A stretch of DNA of 64,000 nucleotides from Lachnospiraceae bacterium (GTDB taxonomy: Bacteria > Bacillota > Clostridia > Lachnospirales > Lachnospiraceae), in the NCBI GenBank assembly GCA_028693165.1, contig JAQUVX010000014.1, positions 1 through 64,000 on the forward strand, read 5' to 3'. Position 1 is the first letter of the stretch; each line of letters starts with the position of its first letter. Shown here piece by piece: positions 9,401 to 17,088 of the stretch. The notes under the pieces were generated by a model. It ran no database searches and was not told the DNA's origin. It worked only from the letters and a program-made list of their open reading frames with translations. Position numbers and translations under genes: made by a program.

Positions 9401-12268
9401 GTTGCCCGGTGCCGCCGCGGACCAGGCATCCTGCGTCGTCACAATCGCACCCTGTGTGTAATCATAGTGATATCCGGGTGCCTCCGTGTTCGTCAGGAAG
9501 GAGGCATCGCCCTCCTTATCCGTCGCAGCCACCGCCACAAGATTGTCCCGCCGGTAGACCACGCCGGTTTTTCCATCCGGATGCACGAGATCCTCCGCCG
9601 CAAAAAGGCCATAAACTGCCCCTTCCAGCGTCCCGTCCCCCTGACTGTCGCCGTAAGAATCGTAATTTCCGCTCGCCGCAGCAGCCTGTCCCTTCTCCAG
9701 CTCCATGTCCCGCTTATTGATGTGAAGCTCGCCCTCGGTCCGGTGGTCGTAGATACGCCACGCATCGCCTTCGCCGTCAGCATCGTCGCAGTGGCTGTAG
9801 TTATCCTCCGGCCCCGGCTCGAGATCTTCCCCCGAACTGGCCGCCGCCAAAGCCATCTGATACGCACTGGCAAAGATACTGCTTGCAGCGTGGACTTGTG
9901 AAAATGCAGCGGCATCACGCTCGGACTGTGATGAATCCGCTTGTCCGCCCGTCGCCTCACGCTGCTGTGAAAACGAGAGTGCGGCCACGGCATTAGAAGC
10001 AGTCGCGTTGGAGGCGGTCGCTTTGTGAGCGGTCCCCTGATGAACATCTGTATTGGAACCCGTGGCTTTCTCCGGTTTTAGCAAGTCATTGATCAGTGCA
10101 GTCTCAGAGTCCAGCTCAAGATCAGAGTCTTCCTCCGCGTCATCCACATTCCGCGCGGGCAGGAAAAATCGCAGAATCTTTTGCAGAATCGTGCCAGGCT
10201 TATGTTCTGGATTTTCTTCTGGAAATTTCCCTGGGTCTTCTGTCGGGCCTTCTGCCCAGTCGTCTTCCTTCCCATCCGCCAGACCATCCAACTGTGCCCC
10301 CTGTTCTCCCGCCAAAATCCCCGCCCGCTCCGCCAGAATCGTCCTGGCCGATCGCATGGGAAGATTTCGTTTGATCTGAATCTCATTTCCATACGCCCCG
10401 GCAAAGGAAGCATTGGCTCCATTCTGAGAGGCATCCGTGGAGATGATCTCAATGGGAAGGTCATCGGCGTGAAGCCCGTGATTCGTGTACCCGGTTCGTG
10501 CAGTTTCCTCCATCAGCGCATAGCTGTATTTCAGAGCAATAAAGGCATCATAGGTCGCATCCACATCCTCCTGACAACCAGACTGCGAAAACGACGTTTC
10601 CCCGCTGGCAGAAGCCGTGCTCCCGGCGGATGGCGTTTCTCCGGGCGAGCCGCCGTAACCGGATATGGATTCGATCTCAGACCGGCTTACCGAATCCATC
10701 AGCCAATGAAAATGCACCCCCGAAAAATCCCCCTGCGCCTTTTCCTCACAGGACGCAAAGCAGTCCAGCCAGCTCCTTGCCAGCTTCCGGTTCTCCTCTC
10801 TGGCCGCCTCGATTTCCGCCTCATTCTCGATCTCTCCGGTTTCCGGGTCCTCTTCCTCCTCCGGCACTAGGACAAAAGAAGGTGCCGGATGTCCGTCACA
10901 GAAAGTCTTATCGTAATGATACCCGTGATTGACTGTCTTTTCTGCATGCCCGTCCTGATCCGTAAAGATCGAACTCACAAACCGAAAATCCTCCCAGATC
11001 ACCGGATTATCCTTATGGTAGCTTTGATAGGGCGCACCGCCCTCGTAGATGGTGACCGCCCCATCCCGCTCCCGATCGATCTCGTCCTGGTCATCAAACC
11101 GTTCGTAAAGATTGAATACCGCATCCTCCAGCGGTTTCCCCGTCTCGTGATCGTACTTGAACATCTGAAGATTATAGGTGGACGTAAAATCCTCCTCATG
11201 CCGATAAATCTGAAACGCAAGCCCGCCCTCCCCGCCGGGAATGACCGCCAGAGAGCCGCCCAGTGCGGCATAATAGGACGCCGGGACATCCTCAATCTCG
11301 ACAAACACCAGCCGCTGATGTGCTTCCAGGGGAGCCGCTCCTATATGTGCCTGCGCATGGGTTCCCGAACATTTGCTGCAAACCCAGAGCTGAAGGCAGC
11401 GCTCATAAACCTCATCTGCATCGGCAAACGTGGTTCCGGTCTGATATTCCGTATTGGCCGTGTCAAACTTGACAATCAGGCTCTGCGGATTCGGATTTAT
11501 GTTTTGAAACGTGATCGCAGAAGCAGTCTTCTGGTAGGTCCAGCCGCCCGGAGGAGACGCCGTATAGGTTCCCTCCACCCCGCTGGATGAAAACAGCAGA
11601 GGGACTTTTGCAATAAAATCCGCATCCGCTCCGCCCGGATCAAAGGGAATGGCATAGGTACTTTTGTCAATCTCCAGCGCTGCAGCAGCCGCGGTATGTC
11701 CCTGCAGCACGGACGGAACCGGCTTACCCGTGACAGAAGTCCCGCCGGATCCTCCGCCCGCCGCACCGATCAGCCCCGCCATCTGCAAATATTCTGTTTC
11801 ATGCGCCAGCACAGCATCCATCCACGAATACTTTGCCCGGACACTGTCGACGTGAATGATCTTCTTCAAGTCCTCCTCGGTCACACATGTCTGGATCGGA
11901 GGCAGGCCCCTGGCCGGTGCCTGTGCATTGATGTTCTGCATGACGGTGTTGATCGCCTGCACATTGCCAAAGCTCGCCTGCAGGGACAGCATTGACCAGA
12001 ACACCACCGCCCGTTCCCTGACCGACAGGCTCTGGGAAGGCAGGATATACTGGTACTCGTCGCCCTTCATCATCGCGCGGTTCGCACCATAGCCATCAAT
12101 GCAGTAATGGTGAAAGCCTTCCGAGTGGGCGATGATCGTATCTCCCGTTTCTGCCGCCCGCACGCTCAAGAGGCCAGGGGGCAGACCGGGCATGACAACC
12201 ATCAGCAGCATAATAACTGCCAGACTGCCCGCTAAAAACTGCCGCAGTTTTTTTTCATATGGTTTCAT
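404..12268 (-). CDS. Giant Cna-B/SpaA-repeat surface adhesin with LPGTG sorting signal
   Basis: A 3954-residue cell-wall-anchored protein. Residues 1-39 are a signal peptide (basic KKLR, hydrophobic core, VRAAE cleavage region). From about residue 360 to 3890 it carries many Cna-B/SpaA prealbumin-like modules, seen as a lysine strand (for example KIDADTGKPLAGAKFEI) and a later glutamate strand (ExxAPxGY); in this family Lys and Asn form isopeptide bonds. An Asp/Glu-rich and ATxSN-repeat segment lies near residues 690-780. The C-terminus has LPGTG (about 3919), a hydrophobic helix and KRRKR, the classic sortase substrate. The ATG overlaps the stop of the upstream gene (ATGA), implying translational coupling. 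No sortase is visible in the window. Role inferred: adhesion or pilus-like surface structure. Ligand unknown. Confidence 0.9.
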   Translation of the reverse strand: MKPYEKKLRQFLAGSLAVIMLLMVVMPGLPPGLLSVRAAETGDTIIAHSEGFHHYCIDGYGANRAMMKGDEYQYILPSQSLSVRERAVVFWSMLSLQASFGNVQAINTVMQNINAQAPARGLPPIQTCVTEEDLKKIIHVDSVRAKYSWMDAVLAHETEYLQMAGLIGAAGGGSGGTSVTGKPVPSVLQGHTAAAAALEIDKSTYAIPFDPGGADADFIAKVPLLFSSSGVEGTYTASPPGGWTYQKTASAITFQNINPNPQSLIVKFDTANTEYQTGTTFADADEVYERCLQLWVCSKCSGTHAQAHIGAAPLEAHQRLVFVEIEDVPASYYAALGGSLAVIPGGEGGLAFQIYRHEEDFTSTYNLQMFKYDHETGKPLEDAVFNLYERFDDQDEIDRERDGAVTIYEGGAPYQSYHKDNPVIWEDFRFVSSIFTDQDGHAEKTVNHGYHYDKTFCDGHPAPSFVLVPEEEEDPETGEIENEAEIEAAREENRKLARSWLDCFASCEEKAQGDFSGVHFHWLMDSVSRSEIESISGYGGSPGETPSAGSTASASGETSFSQSGCQEDVDATYDAFIALKYSYALMEETARTGYTNHGLHADDLPIEIISTDASQNGANASFAGAYGNEIQIKRNLPMRSARTILAERAGILAGEQGAQLDGLADGKEDDWAEGPTEDPGKFPEENPEHKPGTILQKILRFFLPARNVDDAEEDSDLELDSETALINDLLKPEKATGSNTDVHQGTAHKATASNATASNAVAALSFSQQREATGGQADSSQSERDAAAFSQVHAASSIFASAYQMALAAASSGEDLEPGPEDNYSHCDDADGEGDAWRIYDHRTEGELHINKRDMELEKGQAAAASGNYDSYGDSQGDGTLEGAVYGLFAAEDLVHPDGKTGVVYRRDNLVAVAATDKEGDASFLTNTEAPGYHYDYTQGAIVTTQDAWSAAAPGNRYTADVFVDDYTADGRYERQYYDYEAKNGNCWIGRPLLLGEYYIRELTRSEGYELSVGNRANAVTNLGQEYEVSAAPAGTGYANITGSLFAEAQISGSPTGDYRDPDYNELFFHAESTGTGAAGFDLVLNNLPEGTRLYRLDTAIRAETVEVGTGIYEEVGVVDADGNPVYVTAEHAYQYPKYNLDGSLMTEPAAVSAQVHQILSVEGMPLDEAVTQESLLEAESGMTAEEVRAKLASDIQAGDAEFIREKLRKALRANGKHAPKPDAEPSGYPIVTLQVEKQDAAGVSLTVGDLLATILDYYNTNDFYNYGGLERIEEEARAYGVTIYAGRLSNPPDFFVPDQSGSDADAGVIYHRVEYLPEDSGKASRYLYATYAGDLDEAERNTFGRYENVLFEEFGGSRFVSATLIPDAQADRDGGLVTKKTERNLYYAVGETPLDAAGNPIRKMEYREQTAGATQEAMVGKYTELPITTANPAAVFHVQSSYTDGYGAAHEDTNGQQYAFKLVLPERFVTLTVEDIASMTDPGNWAAGDRVGTAAYYTRVQFANVRAYLDYENRTIGGDNSYAKPAELVYPGQEYVWQDGANRPGTNTRKNPVGVQQRAIKQQIKVTKVIRDAENLDHFRFKTYLKSNLERLYRDEDGTIIWQDRKGQEIDILAVKAAFPALVSRINTRVLHRTDPLYQDSQDAVIANTELYSFTDDFINAGQNDGFTALLETTTRVAEDGLGIRVVPVYNYDKFFSAIAVANHDKWDDAAPTYTSWRPVGNAVNRTEDTLLNTRVSDQVRQFAVDWYLDEEVKKQVREVANNPEETEDEDGQVAYSEELYDHALRQAVIKAENYLKPFFAYDLDEIYAIAWDKEKGGGSDHNLTTVSADSKSDGGEGYYFGISAYLPYGTYVIAEQQPQYDELEDFANRHYEIDRPREVTLPAAYESYAGSQASPEVENGYYHYDSGLSQAELERRYHIRFNEETHIIYAHSNAGDFEVYKYGQDVDRITNGVPAVPKAGNYFALTQSEYRPYKNGYNEQDVRKDAENPYYLSEGQSGRTAISGHYRYSSVSEQAGTADAVPYPGGPVTEENVPGIVYRDQVKTMHGMLTAYDGKYAAMLVPYTMKEPDDGGEEATGEPEPSGESSYAGYGYSKFCNRPFTARLRIEKLDSETHENILHDDAIFNLYAAKREEKKDGNGAVLFYETATTITGTKEFLESMRAVDIRPMVRRMSWMERLFGQETGPGNLYSGLVPPGTPVCEESDRIVLGSFKSYSTVREGGMKEEMTNLGQADQRQTVGYLETPQVLAAGTYVICEAKAPAGYNRTKPMALEIYSDQVTYYKEGNQDDRILAALYEYESEDRSANGNKPQDLTHVARINVENAPIRLQVEKLKETGDGTWTYKVSGRIDGSLTAIGNDPNYVYAYENGIYLGYAWRKGTLEYLAARKQAGEDVKLVYHGNQFAGYGYVTRTVRQEKQENPYVPGATMTLFDALELAASGDTQDHAWEGLVVERNQTGNVTRMYVREGYAGEKTGFVQADDALWSAVTLKRHDTDILYYDLDSLELPELHPLDGASSIFAFKGGMPYLEFVGGDFSEIAYHPTDKVLEAGKDTKVYHLDRDGSRDALVDPYTGLAYVETVDKTADGRAKRLVWPVNIHRDIDGNLIARDKITTSRLASVGEVTEDTTYLTGSWKSEQGEESHRETSLTQNEAGQNQNNEVLADDNNGAFAKEMNPVFDRHGLTEYYQRSEETYDKSTDLYDRNGVFVRQQDSDNLEEYNVAAYRINEHGELYDGEELREQQDRKKLYHRLGEGYLLENTWVTSDQTPNDPFHENVTDGQPDVLKRVPEGHYILEELKSPAGYLKGMPTAVTVRETEELQTVSMTDQTTKIEIGKVDGGAGAEGGVYSYGLVEGAELELYAAERTYTTDLEQYPKGYYLQKKDAQPLWSFVTGETPAFLEGLPLGDYLLEEVSTPEGFVTAKPLELEVSNTPNVQTFLLYEDHTKVEVEKYRLDGGEHRPLGGAGFTLYPAKLDAFGNVLYDAEGRPQYEEASPAANWTTVDRESCAAFAEAFEEMYHLYGVTLHTSVVWSAGGTEHRAEYVSAESIDASIDGGRESLFPTKAVLVFRTEEGMDIRISVYGQQDRLSGRDFIYEYQFDWKELSQIHERAKLYQTIEGRTRLEYLPVGSSYVLVETEVVPGFAQAEPLVITISDTEKVLHYEVENVESALRIAKTAAGRDGELTGAHLGLYRPDEGGNFCGDEEHLIADWITGEDGVYTDLDEVNGRIPEGYQKGDWKPHTIRRLPDGIYWLAERKSPDYYTTFEPLRIEYHQSEEIRVITVSNVPVRGQLEIRKTDADGNMLTGAVFELSAYTSETMQTPVLKQMLYGTTALIRVEDLPVGAMQKDGSIQPYWYRLKEVIPPEGYAVNAEVFEWKFAPDKQGVSFALGESAQMPITVANQKTQVVIGKRDFAQTGVFVAGAKLAVYELLGRGENQEFLYDEAHPIETWITTEADQEEPGAEEQGKDAQAGHVLEGLIAGRSYLLKELQAPSGYHTMEPILFTLSQDGRKISEVSNQLETITVQYREASEIESITIKGRCGIRVEYESRTQEAEFAEATETEATETTEVAERTIYSDGTALVTGAWTMDAEAAKRFHMLVSARTVERVTLSLESEDGTKIAAFSPQSGKTEWTILEQGADEEARFRKGAGYVLCETTAYSDGTSVESNRLAFTLGEDALVKRLLALDRKTEVVLSKVEITGGAELPGCQMTLTNQAGEVLDSWISEDQPHRLEGILEPGATYVLREERPADGYAFASEISFTVKEDGTVDHVIMADEVTRLTIQKIDADTGKPLAGAKFEIRDRTGAVVVSWISQDRPQEISGLLTAGADYILHEVKAPAGYLVGEDLHFSMPEKAEVLELICKNQKKPDRPDSGGEGPEQPKPQIPTVTRIGRITASYVPETRIAGGWLYLDESGHYRLRLPGTGQGTDAGLAALLFAGSLLGFWILILKRRKR

Positions 12269-15200
12269 TCTTTTTTGTCCTCCAAAGCACCTCTTCTTCC
12301 GTCAGACACTTCGTGGAAATAGCAGTCTTTTCCGCCAATCGTATTCCAGCCGGTCACCATCCGTCCAAGCGTTCCGTCCGAAGTCTCGTGCAGATAGTAG
12401 ATGTCTCCGTTTGCGTCGGTGTGCCAACCGGTTACCATACAGCCCTGCGCATCAAACAAAAACCAGTCAAACGCGCTTTGCCCCGCCTCAGGGTTCGCAT
12501 ACGGATTGCGGACTGCCGCCCACTCATTCGCATAGGTTCTGTCTCCATCTGTAAACATCCACTTTCCCGCATCGTTCTGAGACCAGGTACCAGTCACCAC
12601 ATAGGCTGGCAGTTGTGCGCCCGAAGCCATCCCCGGTCCTGCTGCCGCCGCGGTGCCTGCGCCGGAACTGCTGCCTCCGCCTGACGAACCGCCTCCGCCA
12701 CTTCCGCCCGATGAACTGCCTCCGCCCCCGCCTGACGAACCGTTACTTCCGCCAGACGCTGCGACCGTCGCATCCACAGTTTCAAATGTGATCGTGACAT
12801 CGCACACCGCCGCAATATGTCCATGCGTCTGGTCCTCGCTGACCGCCGTCACGCGCTCCGTATATGTGGTGCTTCCGCTCACATTTAAGTTCGGGTCCAG
12901 CGCCTTTCTGGCATTGTCTGCAAGAATCACATTCTGAATCCATGCAGGATTCTGCTTCCCCTCCAGATCACATTGAACCGTTACCCTGCAGTCCTGGGTG
13001 TAATTGCCCGCCGGAGCCAGCGCGATGATCTTCCCGGATTCCCGGTCGCTCCAGCTTATATGCTTCAGAAACGGCTGCTCCGGATAAAGCGATGCCGTCA
13101 GAACCACCGGTTCGCTGCAAGTCATGGTCTGCGTCGGATTCTTCCGGTTGCCGGTCAGTTTTCTCGTGATGGTACAGGCGAGCTTCTCCCTGTTTAAATT
13201 CAGTCCTTCCACCCGCACCGTGGTCTGATCCAATATACGAAATATCACGGCGATCCGGCAATTTGCATAGACCGGCTGATTGTTCACCGAGGTCTCCGGA
13301 TTGGTGGAAGCCGTCAGAACTGCGTACTGCGTATAAATGGTATCGTTAATCTTCTCGCGGTATTGATGATCCGCCTGCGCCTTGACTTCGCGGTTTATGA
13401 TGTTCTGAATAAACGAAGAATTGAGATTGGGCAGAATAGCCGCATCCTTTAAGGTATAACCCGTCTCAGAACGATTTTCCAGAAGCTCTGCATCGTCCAC
13501 CGACCATTTTACCGACTGATCCACCGTCTGTCCCATGCCGTTGAGCGTGGCGTGGATGGCGACCGGCTGCACCTCCACCGACTGATCCAGGACGCCGTCG
13601 ATGTAGCGGGCAATCAAAATTCCTTCTCCGTTCTTTACCTCGGTCACAATCCCCGGCGCTTTCCGGTCTCCGCTTCGCGTCTGGACGACCTGAAGCAGGG
13701 TGTCAGCCGGATCAAGCGCCACCTGCGTGGTTACCTTCACATATTCCGCATTCAGCTCCGTATCGCAGGGCGGCATGATGAAGGTATAGGAACCGCCTTT
13801 GACATAATTCATCGGCACATCACTGCCATCCTCCTCGCGGTAAGTGGGTGCCTTGACTCCCCCCGCCTCCGCCGTGCTCACCACCATCTGATACCGATTC
13901 TCGTTGGTGTTCTTCGGCGCAGTCGTCACGGTCACCACAATCCCCGGTGCCATCGCCGCCACATGATCCTTGTCAATGGCGCGATAGTAGGAACTGCCCG
14001 TATCCGAAATTGCCGTCAGCGCCGCCACATCCGTGTCAAAGGTTCCATTGGCATTGCGCGCATCGATACGCGGAATATCCACCAGATATCCACGGATCGG
14101 TTCTCCCATATACCCGGGCGCAAAGTGGTCAATCCGAAACGGCAGATTCTTCGCATAACCGTCCGTGGTATATTCTTTGCCCAGCTTCTGGGTGATGATG
14201 TAGCGGATTCCATCCTCAAGCTCCTCGTAAAAATAGCGGTCTTTGCACCCGGTCTCCGCCTGTCCCGCCACGGTCACATACTTTCGTTCCACGTCCGTCC
14301 AATATCCGATGTGAGCCGCCTGCGTGTAGCTGTTGTCCCCGTCAATGGTGCTGCCAAACACCAACTTCGCCTTGGCCGCCGAATTGGTGTACAGGTACGC
14401 CAGATGACTGTCCTTCTCCGTCCCGTAAGTAAACTGATCACGGGCATCACGGGTTCCCACAAAGGTGCCTTCGCGGGACGCACTTCCGTTGTTGCTGCGG
14501 GAAATATCCCCCGCCATCCGCGCCAGCACGAGATTTCCACTCTCATATTTTCCGACAATGCCGCCGATCGCTCTGCTTCCATTTCCGCCGATAGTGCCGT
14601 TCACATAAGAATTGTAAATGGAGGTCTCCCGCATTCTTCCTGCAATACCGCCCACATAACATTTTCCCTGAATGCGGTTGGAATTGCCGTTCTGCGTCAG
14701 CACCGTATTGTCAATCAGATAAGCCCGCTGCACATTTCCCGCGATACCGCCGACGTATCCGGCTGATCCCTCCGAATTCAGGATAATGCTGTCGGCACGG
14801 CAGTTTTCGATCGTGACCTGCCCGTTCACCGCGCTTCCGTTTCCGATTACCTCCGCCGCAATTCCGCCGGCATCCTCCGCAGAGTAGGCATAACCACTTA
14901 CCGTCACGTCCCGGATCACGGCAGAACCCGTGATCATACCTGCGAGAAGCCCCACGTTTTCCACGCCATAAACATCCTCTGCCTCCAGAATCAGGTTTTC
15001 TACAGATCCACCGTCGATTACGCCAAACAGACCGATATTTTTCAAATTCCATGCGGGATTGATCAGCTTTAATCCACGAATCGTATTGCCGGCTCCATCG
15101 AAATGTCCGCGAAACGGATGCGCCACATCGCCCGCAAACTCCGCCCGATTCTGATACCAGCCGATGGGATTCCAGTTTCCATTTTGCAGTTCCAGATCGC

Positions 15201-15654
15201 CCAGATCGATGTCATTGGTCAGTTCAAAATACTGATCCGCAAAATCCTCCCCAGCAGCCACAGCTTCCGAAAGTCCCATCAGCAGGGCAAGGCTGCCGAT
15301 CTGATAGGGCCTCGCCTCCGTGCCCAGCCCCGGAAATTCATCATCCCCGTTCCACTGTTCCCACAGATCTCCTATAGCGACATTTCGAAGCAGATTGGAC
15401 GTGGTCGCCAACTCCCCGGCATTGGACGGAGTCGCCATATTGGATGGAGTCGCCGTATCGGATGAAATCTCCACATCAGATGCAGTAGCCGCATTCGACG
15501 GTGTCTCCAAGTCATCCCATAAGTCCTGGTCTTCGTCCCAGATCAGTCCCTCTTCTTCTGCCAAAACCGGAAATCTCCAGATTCCGATAGTTCCCTGCAC
15601 CACAAGCAGGACCGCCAGCGCTGCCGCCAGCTTTCTCTTCACTAACTGTCTCAT
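12265..15654 (-). CDS. Secreted GLUG-motif protein with C-terminal cell-wall-binding repeats
   Basis: A 1129-residue exported protein. It has a signal peptide (residues 1-33), a short ATxSN low-complexity linker (about 50-80), and GGIAG-type GLUG repeats predicted to form a beta-helix (about 215-400). A long beta-rich middle follows, then a Gly/Ser linker (about 960-1005). The C-terminus has Trp/Gly/Tyr repeats (GTWSQNDAGKWMF, MVTGWHTDANGDIYYL, MVTGWNTIGGKDCYF) of the choline/cell-wall-binding type. It precedes the giant adhesin with a 4-base overlap and follows the DUF6273 gene by 30 bases, so the three form one operon. It probably associates non-covalently with the envelope; the function is otherwise unknown. 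Confidence 0.85.
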   Translation of the reverse strand: MRQLVKRKLAAALAVLLVVQGTIGIWRFPVLAEEEGLIWDEDQDLWDDLETPSNAATASDVEISSDTATPSNMATPSNAGELATTSNLLRNVAIGDLWEQWNGDDEFPGLGTEARPYQIGSLALLMGLSEAVAAGEDFADQYFELTNDIDLGDLELQNGNWNPIGWYQNRAEFAGDVAHPFRGHFDGAGNTIRGLKLINPAWNLKNIGLFGVIDGGSVENLILEAEDVYGVENVGLLAGMITGSAVIRDVTVSGYAYSAEDAGGIAAEVIGNGSAVNGQVTIENCRADSIILNSEGSAGYVGGIAGNVQRAYLIDNTVLTQNGNSNRIQGKCYVGGIAGRMRETSIYNSYVNGTIGGNGSRAIGGIVGKYESGNLVLARMAGDISRSNNGSASREGTFVGTRDARDQFTYGTEKDSHLAYLYTNSAAKAKLVFGSTIDGDNSYTQAAHIGYWTDVERKYVTVAGQAETGCKDRYFYEELEDGIRYIITQKLGKEYTTDGYAKNLPFRIDHFAPGYMGEPIRGYLVDIPRIDARNANGTFDTDVAALTAISDTGSSYYRAIDKDHVAAMAPGIVVTVTTAPKNTNENRYQMVVSTAEAGGVKAPTYREEDGSDVPMNYVKGGSYTFIMPPCDTELNAEYVKVTTQVALDPADTLLQVVQTRSGDRKAPGIVTEVKNGEGILIARYIDGVLDQSVEVQPVAIHATLNGMGQTVDQSVKWSVDDAELLENRSETGYTLKDAAILPNLNSSFIQNIINREVKAQADHQYREKINDTIYTQYAVLTASTNPETSVNNQPVYANCRIAVIFRILDQTTVRVEGLNLNREKLACTITRKLTGNRKNPTQTMTCSEPVVLTASLYPEQPFLKHISWSDRESGKIIALAPAGNYTQDCRVTVQCDLEGKQNPAWIQNVILADNARKALDPNLNVSGSTTYTERVTAVSEDQTHGHIAAVCDVTITFETVDATVAASGGSNGSSGGGGGSSSGGSGGGGSSGGGSSSGAGTAAAAGPGMASGAQLPAYVVTGTWSQNDAGKWMFTDGDRTYANEWAAVRNPYANPEAGQSAFDWFLFDAQGCMVTGWHTDANGDIYYLHETSDGTLGRMVTGWNTIGGKDCYFHEVSDGRRGALEDKKE

Positions 15655-15684
15655 ACGTTTGTTTTCCCTCTTTCCCTGTATTGT

Positions 15685-16578
15685 TTACTGCGCCAGCACA
15701 AAAGCCGGGCGCACACCGATCGTCGCTGTCACCTTCAGCTCCGGGTCCCACTCCTCCGACACATCTTCCGGCCTGACTGCCGCCGGGCGAATCGTCCCGT
15801 CCAGCAGATCCACGACATACGCAAGTCCGGTATCATGCTGTCCGCGGGTTCCCGCCGGATTTCGCAGCCAGTAGCCTTTGCTGTATTCTCCATACTGCGT
15901 CTCTGGATTTTCCCGTTCACTGCCGTCAAACCGCCACATCCACTGCCGGTATTTCAGCGCTTCATCCACCGACAGCACAAACAGCCGGTCGGTCATTTTC
16001 TGATAGCCGATGTACGCCCCGGTCAGCCCGTCCTGATCCAACTGACCAAACAGCGTCGCTCCCGTGCGCCCGCTATAGGCCCGGTCCACGCCGATCGCAA
16101 TCGGCAGCGCTCCGGATGCCGCCTCACTCTGGCGATTCAGCCAGCTGCGGATGTTCGAATATTTATAATCATTGGATGTTCCAAAATTCACAATTTCTCC
16201 CGGATAAAACACGTAGTCATGCTTCCCGTCCTCCGTCGGCTCAAAGACATACTTCGAGCCAAAATCAGCCGGTATGACCGTGTCGCAGAGAAACAGCGCC
16301 GAGGGGACATGATACTCCATCCCATCGGAATAGTTTTCATCAATACAGCGAAAGCGGAACTTCATCCCATCCAGACTGCGCACCACCACGTCGCCCAGAC
16401 TCCAGTGCCCCGCCGGAAACGTCAACGCCTGATGCTCCTCCTGCGGCCCTGCTAGCGTCGTTTTTTCCATTCCTGCCATACTTTTTTCCGCCAAAAGCGT
16501 GAAACTCAGCGCAAATGCGGATACCAAAACAACACAGAATCGTCCCCGATTCCATTTCTTTTTTGAGCAAATGCCCAC
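15685..16578 (-). CDS. Secreted DUF6273-like protein
   Basis: A 297-residue protein with an N-terminal signal or anchor (residues 10-36). It begins at a GTG codon 5 bases after a strong GGGAGGTG site. The family signature is seen as a YWLRNPAG block near 241 and a terminal IGVRPAFVL, as in DUF6273 domains often found on Clostridia surface proteins. It is the first gene of the surface operon. No catalytic motif is recognised. It may be a carbohydrate- or wall-recognition module, but that is inference. Confidence 0.75.
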   Translation of the reverse strand: MGICSKKKWNRGRFCVVLVSAFALSFTLLAEKSMAGMEKTTLAGPQEEHQALTFPAGHWSLGDVVVRSLDGMKFRFRCIDENYSDGMEYHVPSALFLCDTVIPADFGSKYVFEPTEDGKHDYVFYPGEIVNFGTSNDYKYSNIRSWLNRQSEAASGALPIAIGVDRAYSGRTGATLFGQLDQDGLTGAYIGYQKMTDRLFVLSVDEALKYRQWMWRFDGSERENPETQYGEYSKGYWLRNPAGTRGQHDTGLAYVVDLLDGTIRPAAVRPEDVSEEWDPELKVTATIGVRPAFVLAQ

Positions 16579-16841
16579 CGTTACACCTCCCTTCCTGTTT
16601 CATATCCAACATTCGAAAGTTCTGCACTTTATAACCTGGAAATAAATCGATCAATACCGAAACCAAATGACACAAAGAATTACAAATTGAAAGAATTGGT
16701 ATAGCTGTTTTCATAGCATGTGTGTTGGGAATCATAAAACTTACATAAAAAGAGTTTCAAAATTTCTGAGATGTTTGGATATGTGTGTATATATTAGCAC
16801 AGTTTGTCTCGAAATGCAAGAACAAATAATGCAATATATAT

Positions 16842-16870
16842 TTGACATTTTGCAATGTATATGTTATTCT
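16842..16870 (+). promoter_or_regulatory. Sigma-A promoter with two direct-repeat operator candidates
   Basis: TTGACA (16842-16847) is separated by exactly 17 bases from TATTCT (16865-16870), upstream of the XRE gene at 16890. Two near-identical 11-mers, TGCAATATATA (16830-16840) and TGCAATGTATA (16851-16861), begin 21 bp apart, two helical turns, on the same DNA face around the -35 box. Autoregulation by the XRE protein is inferred. Confidence 0.7.
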
Positions 16871-16889
16871 CTTTTTAGGAGGCATGAAT

Positions 16890-17084
16890 ATGAAAAATTT
16901 GAGAATCAAGTCGGCTCGTGCCGCTAAGGATTTATCACAGGGGGATTTGGCATCAATCGTAGGCGTGACGCGACAGACGATCGGGATGATCGAATCCGGT
17001 GAATATAACCCGTCTTTAAGGCTTTGCATTGCGATCTGCAAAGCTTTAGACAAAACTTTGGACGAATTATTCTGGGAGGTGTAA
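16890..17084 (+). CDS. Small XRE-family HTH regulator
   Basis: A 64-residue Cro/CI-type DNA-binding protein that is essentially one helix-turn-helix domain (SQGDLASIVGVTRQTIGMIE). Upstream in-frame ATGs at 16842 and 16884 are less likely starts because AGGAGG (16877-16882) sits 7 bases before 16890. It is close to the YgzD/Xre-like single-domain regulators commonly paired with a small membrane protein. The downstream gene starts 4 bases after its stop, so the pair is co-transcribed. Confidence 0.88.
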   Translation: MKNLRIKSARAAKDLSQGDLASIVGVTRQTIGMIESGEYNPSLRLCIAICKALDKTLDELFWEV

Positions 17085-17088
17085 AATT

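Noticed and set aside
725..11590. Many long plus-strand readings inside the giant adhesin
   Set aside because: They mirror the high-GC repeat gene on the minus strand, lack ribosome binding sites and show no recognisable domains.
16842..16889. Upstream starts for the small XRE gene
   Set aside because: They overlap the promoter and leave AGGAGG unused; 16890 has correct spacing.
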